Source of the DNA: CAZUZD01 sp964624465
GTDB taxonomy: Bacteria > Planctomycetota > Planctomycetia > Isosphaerales > Isosphaeraceae
Assembly: GCA_964624465.1 (NCBI GenBank)
Contig: CAZUZD010000143.1
Coordinates: 1 to 14,694, forward strand
DNA: 14,694 nucleotides
Reading direction: 5' to 3'
The notes beneath the pieces are model-generated. The model saw nothing but the letters and a program-made list of their open reading frames with translations, searched no databases and was not told where the DNA came from. Of the stretch, positions 1-7,993 are shown piece by piece (within the stretch, counting starts at the first letter, position 1; each line of letters opens with the position of its first letter). The translations under genes and the position numbers were made by a program.

Positions 1-55
<55 letters not shown>

Positions 56-1393
56 CGGGCGCCGCAGGCCCGGGCGGCGGCGCTGGCGGCACTGGTCGAC
101 GCGGCGCCGCCGGGGTTGCTCACAGGCAAGTCGGTCATCTTCGTGTTCCTGCACGGCGGGCCCAGCCAGTTCGAGACGTTCGACCCCAAGCCCGACCAGC
201 CCGAGGGCATCCGCAGCGCCACCGGGGCCATCGGCACGAGCCTGCCGGGGGTGCAGTTCGGCGCGTCGTTCCCGAGGCTGGCGGCGCTGGCCGACCGGCT
301 CACGATCGTGCGGTCGTTCGTGCCGGGGGACCCGGATCACAACCTCAAGCCGCTGGTCGGCCGCGACACCTTCAACGCCAACCTGGGCGCCGTCTACGCC
401 CGCGTGGCCGGGGCCAATGACGCCCGCACGGGCCTGCCGACGAACGTGCTGCTGCAACCCCGCGCCGTCGACCCGGGCGCGCAGGAGGGGACGACCGCCT
501 TCGGCCGGTTCAACGCCACCGGCTCGCTGTCGGCCTCCGACGGCCCGTTCGAGCCGGGACGCGGCCTGCCGGGGGCCGAGGCGGGGACGTCGGGGCTGAG
601 CCTGGCGTATCCGAGGGAGCGGCTCGACGACCGGCTCGGCCTGCTGCGGCGGCTCGACGCCCTGAGCCGCGACCTCGATCGCACCCGGCCCGTCGAGGGC
701 GTCGACCGGCTCCGCGACCAGGCCGTGCGGCTGCTCACCGGCGGCCTGGCCGAGGCCTTCGACCTGGGCCGCGAGGACCCGCGCCTGGTCGATCGCTACG
801 ACACCGCGCCCCTGATGCGGCCCGACGCCATCGATCGGAAGTGGAAGAACTACAATAATTATGTCGACAACGCCCGGACGCTGGGAAAGCTCCTGCTGAT
901 GGCCCGCCGGCTCTGCGAGCGCGGGGCGGGGTTCGTCACGGTGACGACGAACTTCGTCTGGGACATGCACGCCGACGAGAACAATGCGCCGATGGTCGAG
1001 GGCATGCGCTACATGGGCGGCCCGCTCGACCATGCGCTGTCGGCGCTGGTGGAGGACCTGCACGCCCGCGGGCTGCACGAGAAGGTGCTCGTGGTCGCCT
1101 GCGGCGAGATGGGCCGCTCGCCGAGGATCAACGGCCAGGGGGGCCGCGACCACTGGGGCGGCCTGGGCCCCATGCTCCTGTACGGCGGCGGGCTGCCGGG
1201 CGGCCGGGTGCTCGGGCAGTCGAACCGCGACGGCTCGGGGCCGCTCTCCGAGCCGATCACCGGGCGGCACCTCTCGGCCTCGCTGCTGCACACGCTCTTC
1301 GACATCGCCGAGCTGCGGCTGGCGCCCAACCTGCCCACCGAGTTCGGCCAGCTCATGCCGAGCTGGCCGCCGATCCCCGGCCTGTCCGGCTGA
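56..1393 (+). CDS. DUF1501 family protein, 5'-truncated
   Basis: This is a DUF1501 protein of the alkaline phosphatase/sulfatase-like superfamily, very common in planctomycetes, often encoded next to DUF1549/DUF1553 proteins, and of unproven function. Counting from the TTG at 116, the start of the domain carries HGGPSQ (residues 13-18) followed by ETFDPKP. W-D-M-H lies at 282-285, and the signature GEMGRSPR...GGRDHW spans 330-347. These His, Asp and Glu positions are the likely metal or active-site residues by analogy with the superfamily. The TTG at 116 is probably not the true start. The frame stays open upstream to base 56 with Ala-rich codons, and family members usually begin with a twin-arginine signal of about 30-45 residues. 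That part is lost in the poly-G edge. The gene converges on the rhomboid gene 21 bp away. Confidence 0.9.
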   Translation, partial: RAPQARAAALAALVDAAPPGLLTGKSVIFVFLHGGPSQFETFDPKPDQPEGIRSATGAIGTSLPGVQFGASFPRLAALADRLTIVRSFVPGDPDHNLKPLVGRDTFNANLGAVYARVAGANDARTGLPTNVLLQPRAVDPGAQEGTTAFGRFNATGSLSASDGPFEPGRGLPGAEAGTSGLSLAYPRERLDDRLGLLRRLDALSRDLDRTRPVEGVDRLRDQAVRLLTGGLAEAFDLGREDPRLVDRYDTAPLMRPDAIDRKWKNYNNYVDNARTLGKLLLMARRLCERGAGFVTVTTNFVWDMHADENNAPMVEGMRYMGGPLDHALSALVEDLHARGLHEKVLVVACGEMGRSPRINGQGGRDHWGGLGPMLLYGGGLPGGRVLGQSNRDGSGPLSEPITGRHLSASLLHTLFDIAELRLAPNLPTEFGQLMPSWPPIPGLSG

Positions 1394-1421
1394 GGCCACG
1401 ACCGGCGCCCGCGCTCAGCCG
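1387..1421. terminator. Bidirectional hairpin enclosing both stop codons
   Basis: CGGCTGAG (1387-1394) is perfectly complementary to CTCAGCCG (1414-1421), an 8-bp stem with a 19-nt GC-rich loop. The TGA of the DUF1501 gene (1391-1393) lies in the left arm and the TGA of the rhomboid gene (1415-1417 read on the minus strand) lies in the right arm. Position between two convergent genes suggests a shared terminator. There is no U-tract, so the termination role is inferred. Confidence 0.45.
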
Positions 1422-2203
1422 CCCCAGAGCCGGGGGACGAACACCACCGCCGTGAGCGCCAGCGCCGCCACCGCGGCGGCCAGGCCGGCGATGGCCAGCG
1501 GCCGGCGCCGGACCGACTCGCGGCCCTCCAGCACCGCCGGCCGGAGCACGAACCCGAGCAGGGCGCCGCCGAGCAGCCCGCCCAGGTGCGCGCGGTTGTC
1601 GACGGCCGGGTTCAGCAGCCCGAGGCCGAGCTGATACAGCGCCCAGAACGCCAGCACGATCCCGATCCGGCGGTCGCGCAGGTGCAGCCGGTCGCGGAAC
1701 CGCACGAAGAGCACGATCAGGGCCCCGGCGAGGCCGAAGATCGCCCCCGAGGCCCCCACCGACGGCTGGTCGCCGGTCAGGCTCAGCAGCGCCCCGGTCA
1801 GCCCGGCGCCCACGTACAGGGCCAGGAACTGCGGGCCGCCGAAGCCGTGCTCGCAGGCCATGCCCAGCACGTAGAGCATGAGCAGGTTGCCGACCAGGTG
1901 ATCCAGGCTGCCGTGCAGGAACACCGCCGAGAGCAGCCGCCAGACCTCGCCGTCGCGCACCCGGTCGGGCACCAGGGCGCCCACCGCGACCAGCCGGTCC
2001 AGGTCGGTCAGGGCCCCGCGGGCCACCTCGAACCCGAAGGCGGCGACGCACGCCAGGGCAATCCCGACGCTCACCCGCGGCAGGGCCGGCATCCTCGCCT
2101 CGAAGTCCACCGCCGGCCCGTGGTCGAGCATCGCCGCGCCGATGACCGGCAGGTCCTCGTCGTCGAACCCCGGCGGGGTCGGGATCGCGTCGAAGTCGCT
2201 CAT
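1415..2203 (-). CDS. Rhomboid family intramembrane serine protease
   Basis: A rhomboid protease of 262 aa that cleaves substrates within the membrane using a Ser-His dyad. Numbering is from the chosen ATG. The N-terminal ~45 residues are polar and probably cytoplasmic. Membrane segments follow at about 46-63, 103-117, 125-143, 151-168, 180-197 and 207-220, with a further hydrophobic segment at about 236-256. The oxyanion-type motif HxxxN is H102/N106, the catalytic serine is S152 in GASG followed by AIFGL, and the catalytic histidine is H206 in N-R-A-H-L-G-G. All key residues are present. I chose the ATG at 2203 over the upstream GTG at 2224 because a GGGAG box lies 7 nt before it. It follows the scramblase-like gene by 67 bp on the same strand and may be co-transcribed with it. 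The substrate is unknown. Confidence 0.93.
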   Translation of the reverse strand: MSDFDAIPTPPGFDDEDLPVIGAAMLDHGPAVDFEARMPALPRVSVGIALACVAAFGFEVARGALTDLDRLVAVGALVPDRVRDGEVWRLLSAVFLHGSLDHLVGNLLMLYVLGMACEHGFGGPQFLALYVGAGLTGALLSLTGDQPSVGASGAIFGLAGALIVLFVRFRDRLHLRDRRIGIVLAFWALYQLGLGLLNPAVDNRAHLGGLLGGALLGFVLRPAVLEGRESVRRRPLAIAGLAAAVAALALTAVVFVPRLWGG

Positions 2204-2270
2204 GCGGGGGCTCCCGGCCAGCACCTCGGGATCGGAGACAGGCGTGCCACGGGGTCGGGGGGATCGGCCC

Positions 2271-3206
2271 TCAGCGCCGCTCGCCGGTGTCGAGCAGGAT
2301 CGCCAGGGCCACCCCGAGCCGACGGTCGAGCTGGTGGGTCCGGTCGGCGGAGAGGTCGAGCACGTACTTGTCGAACAGCGAGAACTTGCGGTTGAACTCG
2401 CCGATGACCCGGTCCGTTTCCGGCTCGACGATGATGAAGTTCGTCCGCAGCAGGCCGAACAGCGGGCCCAGGAACCGCCGCAGCAGCGAGAGGATCATCG
2501 AGTCCTCCCTGGCCAGCAGCCGCAGGCCGCCGTCGACGTCGTACAGGTCCCAGCGCTTGCGGAAGAAGTTGTACAGATAATTTTTCATGTAACGGCCCAG
2601 CGGGCCCTGCTCGGGGCAGTGCACCGTGTACCAGGCGCGGATCAGGCTGAACTTCTGGTCCTGGGTGATCCGCAGCACCGCGTCGGTGCGGGCCTCGTCG
2701 GTGTAGATCGTGATGTGCCGGCGGGGCAGGGTGGCGATCATCGCGGCGATGCCGCCGACGATCGAGATGACCATACCAACCAACATCAGCACTCCGACGG
2801 CCGTCGGCAAGGGCCCCGGCTGGTTGCCGCCGAAGGGGATGCTCGCCGCCACGATGACGATCGTGCCGCCGATGACCACGCCCACGAGCACGAGCACCGC
2901 CAGGCACGACCGCAGCAGGTGCGCGGGGCGGTCGACGAACAGCAGCGGCTGGCCCGCCTCGTCAAGGACCCGGTACTGCGCGCCGATGGTGAACGTCTTC
3001 TGGTTGATGAAGAACCGGTCGCGGTGGAACGCCGGGCACGAGCCGGCCGGCTCGGGGGCGTCGGTCCCGGCGAGGTCCAGCGGCTCGGGGGCCTCGGGCA
3101 CGACGACCAGGCCCTGGCACGTCGGGCAGCGGAGCCGCTTGCCGGCCAGCTCGTCCTTGAGGGTGAACGAGCTGCCGCAGGCCTCGCAGGTGACCGGGAT
3201 CGCCAT
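2271..3206 (-). CDS. Zinc-ribbon + scramblase/LURP-one-like membrane protein
   Basis: A 311-aa protein from the ATG at 3206. Residues 5-32 form an MJ0042/zinc-ribbon-like finger with C7-x2-C10 and C27-x2-C30. From about residue 62 a phospholipid-scramblase-related/LURP-one-type (Tubby-like) fold begins (FFINQKTFTIGAQYRVLDEAG) and ends with the typical LDRRLGVALAILLD helix (293-306), the buried C-terminal helix of this fold. Two hydrophobic segments, about 98-122 and 133-160, interrupt the barrel, so the protein is probably membrane-anchored by a hairpin. The family has no firmly established bacterial function; lipid movement is only suggested by homology. A candidate weak promoter (TTGTGC, 17 nt, TATCGG; plus-strand 3311-3339) lies about 105 nt upstream. 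No strong ribosome-binding site precedes the ATG. The open frame extends further upstream, but that part is Arg/Pro-rich and reads as non-coding. Confidence 0.75.
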   Translation of the reverse strand: MAIPVTCEACGSSFTLKDELAGKRLRCPTCQGLVVVPEAPEPLDLAGTDAPEPAGSCPAFHRDRFFINQKTFTIGAQYRVLDEAGQPLLFVDRPAHLLRSCLAVLVLVGVVIGGTIVIVAASIPFGGNQPGPLPTAVGVLMLVGMVISIVGGIAAMIATLPRRHITIYTDEARTDAVLRITQDQKFSLIRAWYTVHCPEQGPLGRYMKNYLYNFFRKRWDLYDVDGGLRLLAREDSMILSLLRRFLGPLFGLLRTNFIIVEPETDRVIGEFNRKFSLFDKYVLDLSADRTHQLDRRLGVALAILLDTGERR

Positions 3207-3589
3207 GGGCGGGGATCTCGAACGGGTAGGGTGGGTGGCCGCCCCTCGACCGCCCCCACCGCCTCGCGGTGAACGTCGTGGCGAGGCTCGCGATCGGCGC
3301 CCGGCCCTTACCGATACCGGACCCGGCGCCCCGGCACAATCAAGCACTCCCGCAATCGGCACACCCCTCAACAAGTCGACGCATGACCACCTCACGATTC
3401 GCCCCAGTCGCGGGCGGTGGCGACGGCCAGAACGACGCCGCGGCCGGTGGCCCTGGGGCCACCGGCCGCGGTCGTCACCCCGGTCGAGCGATCGGACCCG
3501 GCGAGTCTCAACGCCGGATGGTGGAGTTGCGGGTCGCGACCCACGGGCCGACCAGGCCGACCAGGACGGGGCCGGGCAGGACGTCCGGC
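3207..3589. other. Intergenic region between two minus-strand genes
   Basis: No convincing gene was seen; all open frames here are Arg/Pro/Gly/Ala-rich and lack family features. The stretch holds the strong hairpin at 3438-3471, a likely end signal for the first PEP-CTERM gene, and a weak promoter-like pair at 3311-3339 reading toward the scramblase-like gene. Confidence 0.6.
3438..3471 (-). terminator. 15-bp perfect GC hairpin after PEP-CTERM gene 1
   Basis: Bases 3438-3452 and 3457-3471 are exact reverse complements, with a 4-nt loop (ctgg). Outside the perfect arms, pairing continues (GACG/CGTC) past a 1-nt bulge. It lies about 120 nt downstream of the stop of the PEP-CTERM gene at 3590 and upstream of the next minus-strand gene, so it best fits transcription termination. 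No long U-tract follows, which leaves an mRNA-stabilising or attenuating role possible. Confidence 0.5.
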
Positions 3590-4264
3590 TCAGCGAGCCG
3601 CGCGGCGGCGACGGAGCGCGCCGCCGAGCAGCAGCAGGCCGCCCAGCGCGGCGGCGGCGGTCGACGGCTCGGGCACGGGGGCCGCCGAGAAGTTGCCGGA
3701 GATGCCCGCGGTGAAGGGGGCGATCGTGCCGTTGACGAGCGCCAGCGCCGGGCTCAGGCCCACGAAGGCCAGCGAGAGGCCCCGGGGGCTGTCGAGGCTG
3801 GTGATCAGGTCCGACGTGAAGCTCACCGACTCGCCCACGGTCACGTCGCTGGCCGACATGGTCAGGGCCGTGCCCGAGCCGGAGGCCACGTCGTTGAAGG
3901 TGCCCGAGAGGTAGTTGATGCCAGTGCCGTTGGCGCCCGAGGTGATGGCGAAGGTGCCGGCGAACTCCTGGCTGATCTCATTGCCGATCTGCACGCCGGT
4001 GGCCGTGCTGTCGGCCACGAAGTTCAGGAACGCGGCGAACGGGACGCCCAGCCCCGAGCTCGGATCGATGGCCGTGACCACGATGGCGGCGTTCAGGGCG
4101 CTGATCCGGGTGCTGGTGGCCGTGGGGTTGCTGGCGACGACCGGGCTGCCCGGCCCGAGCTGACCGAAGGCCAGGATCAGGTCGGCGCGGGCGCCGCCGG
4201 CGGTGGCGATCAGGGCCAGGCCGGCGATGGCCAGGCGGGCGAGCAACGGCGAGGGACGCATCAT
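3590..4264 (-). CDS. PEP-CTERM sorting domain protein (paralogue 1)
   Basis: A 224-aa exported protein from the ATG at 4264. An N-terminal Sec signal peptide (about 1-27, ending G-G-A-R-A) is followed by a Ser/Thr/Gly/Ala-rich, probably beta-strand domain with no cysteine or recognisable catalytic motif. The C-terminus is a textbook PEP-CTERM signal: VPEPS at 197-201, a hydrophobic helix at about 203-215, then RRRR at 217-220. In known systems an exosortase cleaves this signal during export and surface or matrix attachment; no exosortase is encoded in this window. AGGAG lies 10 nt before the chosen ATG; a second ATG follows directly. The mature domain aligns end to end with the gene at 4788, at roughly half identity, so the two are tandem duplicates. 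The specific role is unknown. Confidence 0.9.
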   Translation of the reverse strand: MMRPSPLLARLAIAGLALIATAGGARADLILAFGQLGPGSPVVASNPTATSTRISALNAAIVVTAIDPSSGLGVPFAAFLNFVADSTATGVQIGNEISQEFAGTFAITSGANGTGINYLSGTFNDVASGSGTALTMSASDVTVGESVSFTSDLITSLDSPRGLSLAFVGLSPALALVNGTIAPFTAGISGNFSAAPVPEPSTAAAALGGLLLLGGALRRRRAAR

Positions 4265-4310
4265 CGACGGGATTCTCCTGATGGGTCGGATCACTGGGCG
4301 TGGACCGGCC
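4265..4310 (-). promoter_or_regulatory. Leader conserved with PEP-CTERM paralogue 2
   Basis: These 46 bases directly upstream of the paralogue 1 ATG align without gaps to 5475-5520 upstream of paralogue 2, at 33 of 46 positions. Shared elements are the AGGAG ribosome-binding site and a CCGGTCCACG-like block (minus strand). Similarity stops beyond the block, so the duplication carried the leader but not the more distal region, or the latter has diverged. Confidence 0.5.
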
Positions 4311-4570
4311 GCGCCCGGGCCCATCCCGGGCCGGGCACCTGCGCCGCTCGGCTCACGCCGGCCGGGGACCGGCACCCGGTGCCGAAGCCCGGTTCGCCGC
4401 CACGATGGCCCGCGCCGCGACCGAACGTCGCCTCCGCCCCCGCCGCACTCGGCCGCGGCCTGGCACTCCCGATCGGCTCGGCTCGGCTCGGACCCGGCGC
4501 CACGTCGGGAGCGTCCCCGGTTCCCCGCGGGTCCGGTGCGACCCGGCCCGCGATCACTCACGCCATCAGG

Positions 4571-4599
4571 ACCCTATGTCCGTCCGAGTGGTCTGGCAA
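4571..4599 (-). promoter_or_regulatory. Candidate promoter of PEP-CTERM gene 1
   Basis: Read on the minus strand: TTGCCA, 17 nt, TAGGGT. The -35-like box is good and the -10-like box is poor. It would give a leader of about 300 nt before the ATG at 4264. The second paralogue has a similar pair at a similar distance, which is the main reason to list it. Confidence 0.2.
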
Positions 4600-4729
4600 A
4601 TCGGTGGTGAAAAAGCCCGATCCACCGGCACCAGCCTCACCTCCCGGGGCCACGCACCCGACGAACCGGGGGGAACGGCAGCGCCAGCCACCGTCCCCCC
4701 CGTCTGCCAGGCAGGACACCGGTCATGAC

Positions 4730-4779
4730 GTCCCGACCCCGGCGCTCGCCGCCAGGGAGCGGCGGCACCGGGGCGGGAC
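4730..4779 (-). terminator. Nested hairpin just after PEP-CTERM gene 2
   Basis: The outer arms GTCCCG-a-CCCCGG (4730-4742) and CCGGGGCGGGAC (4768-4779) pair over 12 bp with one bulged A. An inner CGCCGC/GCGGCG stem can stack inside. Read on the minus strand, the structure begins 9 nt after the stop of the gene at 4788, the position expected for an intrinsic-type terminator. No clear U-tract follows. Confidence 0.5.
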
Positions 4780-4787
4780 GCCCGACC

Positions 4788-5474
4788 TCAACGGGCCGAT
4801 TGGCGCCGCAGCAGGGTCGTCCCGCCGAGCACGAGCAGGCCGGTGAGCGCGGCGGCCACCGTCGCCGGCTCGGGGACCGCGGCCGAGAAGTTCGCCGAGA
4901 CCCCGGCCTCGAACGCCCGCAGGGTGTTGTCGACGATCGCCGCCGACGGCGAGACGCCGGCGAAGGCGAACGACATGGCCCGCGGCGAGTTCAGATGGCT
5001 GGCGGGGATCACCCCCGAGGTGAAGGTCAGCGACTCGCCCGGCGTGATGTCGCTGGCCGTCATCGTCAGGCCCGTGCCCGAGCCGAACGTGGCGTCGGAG
5101 AAGGTCCCCGACAGGTAGTTCGTGCCCGCGCCCCCGAGCCCCGAGGTGATAGTGAAGGTGCCCGCGAAATCCTGGCGGATGTCGGTGCCCACCGTGGTGG
5201 CGATGCCCACGCTGTTGGCCACCAGGTTCAGGTACGCGTTGAACGGCGTGGCCAGCACCGCGCTCGGGTCAATCGCCGTGACGATGACCAGGACGTCGGT
5301 CCCGGTGATCTGGGTCGTGCTGGCCGTCGGGTTGGTCGCGATGATCGGCGTGCCGACCCCGCTCTGGCTCAGGGCCAGGATCAGCGCCGCACGGGCGCCG
5401 CCGGCCGAGGCGAACAGGGTCAGGCCGGCCAGGGCCAGGGTGGCCAGGGCGCGGCGATTCAGAAGTCGCAGCAT
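4788..5474 (-). CDS. PEP-CTERM sorting domain protein (paralogue 2)
   Basis: A 228-aa exported protein starting at the ATG at 5474, with AGGAG 10 nt upstream, the same spacing as its paralogue. The signal peptide spans about residues 1-29 (RRALATLALAGLTLFASAGGARA). The mature domain shares with paralogue 1 the blocks L-I-L-A, NPTA, VTAIDPS, DFAGTF/EFAGTF, NYLSGTF, GESL/GESV-FTS and NSPR/DSPR. The C-terminus is VPEPA (200-204), a hydrophobic helix, and LLRRQSAR. There are no cysteines. It is expected to be processed by an exosortase encoded elsewhere and to end up on the surface or in extracellular matrix; that is family knowledge, not shown here. The open frame extends upstream to 5537, but the ribosome-binding site and signal peptide fix the start. 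Confidence 0.9.
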   Translation of the reverse strand: MLRLLNRRALATLALAGLTLFASAGGARAALILALSQSGVGTPIIATNPTASTTQITGTDVLVIVTAIDPSAVLATPFNAYLNLVANSVGIATTVGTDIRQDFAGTFTITSGLGGAGTNYLSGTFSDATFGSGTGLTMTASDITPGESLTFTSGVIPASHLNSPRAMSFAFAGVSPSAAIVDNTLRAFEAGVSANFSAAVPEPATVAAALTGLLVLGGTTLLRRQSAR

Positions 5475-5520
5475 CGTCTGGGCTCTCCTCAGGGGTCCGA
5501 GTTCAGGACGTGGACCGGGC
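5475..5520 (-). promoter_or_regulatory. Leader conserved with PEP-CTERM paralogue 1
   Basis: Counterpart of 4265-4310, ungapped and matching at 33 of 46 positions, including the AGGAG box at identical distance from the ATG. Conservation may reflect translational control or simply common descent. Confidence 0.5.
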
Positions 5521-5761
5521 CGGGACACCGCCCCCACTGGGCCGCGTCGGATCCGGTCACCGGTGGATCGACCCCGCGGCGGTCGGCGACCGCGGCCAGG
5601 ATCGATCGGATCGGCATGACGGCGTGGCGGGCCCGACTCCGATCGGCCCCCGCGCCCGCGCCGGTGGTCCCGGCGACGTCCGGCCTCGGCGGTTCCTGCC
5701 TTGGCCCTGCACGGCGTCTGACCCGCGCTGGGCGGACCAGACGAATCAACCTACAAACGAC

Positions 5762-5791
5762 ATCCTAATCCCAGACCGTCATCGATAACAA
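5762..5791 (-). promoter_or_regulatory. Candidate promoter of PEP-CTERM gene 2
   Basis: Read on the minus strand: TTGTTA, 18 nt, TAGGAT (four of six matches in each box), in an AT-richer patch. It predicts a leader of roughly 280 nt before the ATG at 5474. The local drop in GC content supports it more than the boxes themselves. Confidence 0.3.
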
Positions 5792-5962
5792 GACGATTCC
5801 AATTATCCACACGCATCAGACAGCACGGCCGTCCTGCACCCTGGATTCCGAGCCTTCCCCCCGATCCGGCGCCATGGCCCCGGGTCGTCGGGCGGTGACG
5901 GGGCCGGACCGGACCCGCGGGGCGATCGAGCGACGGGCTGTCGGCCAGGGGAGACCAGGCGG

Positions 5963-7903
5963 TCAGGAGGCGACCGGGGCCGGCGGGTCGAAGTGCTCGC
6001 GGAACCAGAGTTCCAGCATGAGCAGGGCCCAGAGCCGGTAGGCGTGGTCGCGGCGGCCGTCGGCGTGCTCGGCGATCCAGCGCTCGACGACCTCGGGGCG
6101 GAACAGGCCGCGGCCCAGGGCCACCGGGTCGAGCAGGACGGCGCGGAGCTCGGCCTGCAACTCGCCCCGGAACCAGCGATCCAGCGGCACGCCGAAGCCC
6201 ATCTTCGGGCGGCCCGCGATCGCCGGCGGCAGCAGGTCGGCGAACGCCCGCTTGAGGATCACCTTGGAGCGCCCGCCCCGGAGCCGCAGCTTGCGCTCCA
6301 GCGGCAGGGCCAGGGCCAGCTCGACGACGCGGTGGTCGAGGAACGGCCCGCGGCACTCCAGCGAGTGCGCCATGCTCGCCATGTCGACCTTGTGCAGCAG
6401 GTCGCCGGGCAGGTACGTCAGCAGGTCGCTGACCATCGCCCGCGTCACCGGGTCGCGCCCCGAGGCCACCCCCCAGGCGCGGTCGAGCACCGAGCCGGGG
6501 TCGGCCCCCTCGGGGTCGGCGGCGGCCGACGCCGCCAGGCGGTCGAGCAGGGCGTCGGAGTACAGGCCGGTGCGGGCCGACTCGTCGAAGCTGGTCATCC
6601 ACCGCAGGTACCGCCGCCCGGCGGGCAGGCCGAGGCCGAGCAGCAGCCGCTGCACGGAGCGCATCCGGGTCTTGGCGCGCGCGGAGGTGGGCAGGGCCCG
6701 CGCCAGCGGGCCGCCGAGCAGCCCGCGCAGGCTGGCGGGCAGGTGGTCGAGCCGGTCGGTCAGGGCGACGGCCCGGTACCGGTCGTAGCCGCCGAAGAGC
6801 TCGTCGCCGCCGTCGCCGGTGAGGGCCACGGTCACGGCGCGGCGGGTCTCGCGGGCGACGTGCCAGGTCGGCAGCGCCGAGCTGTCGGCGAACGGCTCGT
6901 CGAACTGCCGCGCCAGCGCCGGCACGGTCTCCCAGGCGCGCGGCTCGATCCGGAACGTGTGGTGCTCGGTGCCGAGGTGCTTCGCGGCCAGCGCGGCGTA
7001 GGCGCTCTCGTCGAACGCCGGGTCGTCGAAGCCGATCGAGAAGGTCTGCACCGGCCGCGTGGCGGCGCGCTGCATCAGGCCGACGACGATCGTCGAGTCG
7101 ACGCCCCCCGAGAGGAACGCGCCCAGGGGCACGTCGCTGACCATCTGCTCGGCCACGGCCTCCGAGAGCGTCGACCGCAGGGTGGCGATGTCGTCGGCCT
7201 CGGGCCGCTCGACGACGGCGTCCCAGTCGGGCTCCCAGTAGCGTTCCAGCCGCAGGGTGCCCTCATGCCAGACGGCGTAGTGTGCTGGCGGCAGCTTGTG
7301 GACGCCCTGGAGGATGGTGTCGGGGTGCGGCACGTAGCCGTAGGTGAGGTAGCGGTCGAGGGCCCGCACGTCGAGCTGGCGGGGCAGGTCGGCCTCGGGC
7401 AGCGTCAGCAGCGACTTCAGCTCGCTGGCGAAGCTGATGCGGCCGGCGGCGTGGCGGTAGACCAGCGGCTTCTGGCCCAGGCGGTCGCGGCCCAGCACGA
7501 GCGTGCGGCGGCGACTGTCCCAGATCGCCAGGGCGAACATCCCGCGCAGCAGCGAAAAGAGCCCGGGGCCCTCGTCCTCGTAGAGGTGGACGAGGACCTC
7601 GGTGTCGCCGCCCGAACGGAGGGTGTGGCCGCGGGCCTCGAGCCGGTGCCGCAGGGCCTGGTAGTTGTAGATCTCGCCGTTGAAGGCGACCCAGACGGTG
7701 CCGTCTTCATTGGCGAGCGGCTGGTGCGCGCCGGCGAGGTCGAGGATGGAGAGCCGTCGGAAGCCGAGGGCGGCGTGGGTGTCGCGGTAGGTGCCGGCGT
7801 CGTCGGGGCCGCGATGGTGCAGCCGCTCGACCATGCGGCCCAGCTCGGCATCGGTCGGTGCCCGGCCGGAGTCGGTCCAGGCGGCGCCGCAGATCCCGCA
7901 CAT
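5963..7903 (-). CDS. asnB: Asparagine synthase (glutamine-hydrolysing)
   Basis: A 646-aa class II glutamine amidotransferase/synthetase that makes asparagine, or amidates a related carboxylate, from aspartate, ATP and glutamine. The start is fixed by the catalytic Cys2 of M-C-G-I-C-G, which must be N-terminal after Met removal. Glutaminase residues are visible at RGPDD (31-35), NGEIYN (75-80) and GGDTE (98-102). The synthetase domain has the pyrophosphate loop SGGVDS (265-270), then SIGFDDPAFDES, GDGGDELFGGYDRY, and the conserved KVDMASMAHSLECRGPFLDHR region. Length and domain order match the AsnB family, and no key residue is missing. It lies 90 bp after the NTF2-like gene on the same strand and may share its transcript. 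AsnB-like proteins also occur in exosortase-associated and polysaccharide gene sets, so a role in modifying an envelope component is possible, but nothing here shows it. Confidence 0.93.
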   Translation of the reverse strand: MCGICGAAWTDSGRAPTDAELGRMVERLHHRGPDDAGTYRDTHAALGFRRLSILDLAGAHQPLANEDGTVWVAFNGEIYNYQALRHRLEARGHTLRSGGDTEVLVHLYEDEGPGLFSLLRGMFALAIWDSRRRTLVLGRDRLGQKPLVYRHAAGRISFASELKSLLTLPEADLPRQLDVRALDRYLTYGYVPHPDTILQGVHKLPPAHYAVWHEGTLRLERYWEPDWDAVVERPEADDIATLRSTLSEAVAEQMVSDVPLGAFLSGGVDSTIVVGLMQRAATRPVQTFSIGFDDPAFDESAYAALAAKHLGTEHHTFRIEPRAWETVPALARQFDEPFADSSALPTWHVARETRRAVTVALTGDGGDELFGGYDRYRAVALTDRLDHLPASLRGLLGGPLARALPTSARAKTRMRSVQRLLLGLGLPAGRRYLRWMTSFDESARTGLYSDALLDRLAASAAADPEGADPGSVLDRAWGVASGRDPVTRAMVSDLLTYLPGDLLHKVDMASMAHSLECRGPFLDHRVVELALALPLERKLRLRGGRSKVILKRAFADLLPPAIAGRPKMGFGVPLDRWFRGELQAELRAVLLDPVALGRGLFRPEVVERWIAEHADGRRDHAYRLWALLMLELWFREHFDPPAPVAS

Positions 7904-7993
7904 CGTGGATGGCCCCCGCCCGCGCTGGCGACGGGGGCCGTCACGTCGCCGCCCGCCGGCGGCTCCACTGTAACGGGCGGGGCCCCGGCGGCG

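Larger units (their letters stand above)
4265..4787. other. Non-coding leader and spacer between PEP-CTERM paralogues
   Basis: No supportable gene. The stretch contains the leader of paralogue 1 (4265-4310), which is homologous to that of paralogue 2, a weak promoter-like pair at 4571-4599 and the hairpin at 4730-4779. Open frames here are low-complexity Arg/Pro/Ala shadows. Confidence 0.6.
5475..5962. other. Intergenic region upstream of PEP-CTERM gene 2
   Basis: No gene is supported. Bases 5475-5520 are the leader homologous to that of paralogue 1. A local AT-richer patch at about 5740-5830, unusual for this window, carries the best promoter-like pair (5762-5791). No convincing terminator was found directly after the asparagine synthetase stop at 5963. 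Confidence 0.6.

Noticed and set aside
5550..5569. Short palindrome GATCC...GGATC around an ACCGGT core
   Set aside because: Five-bp arms in GC-rich sequence are expected by chance, with no second copy or gene-end context.
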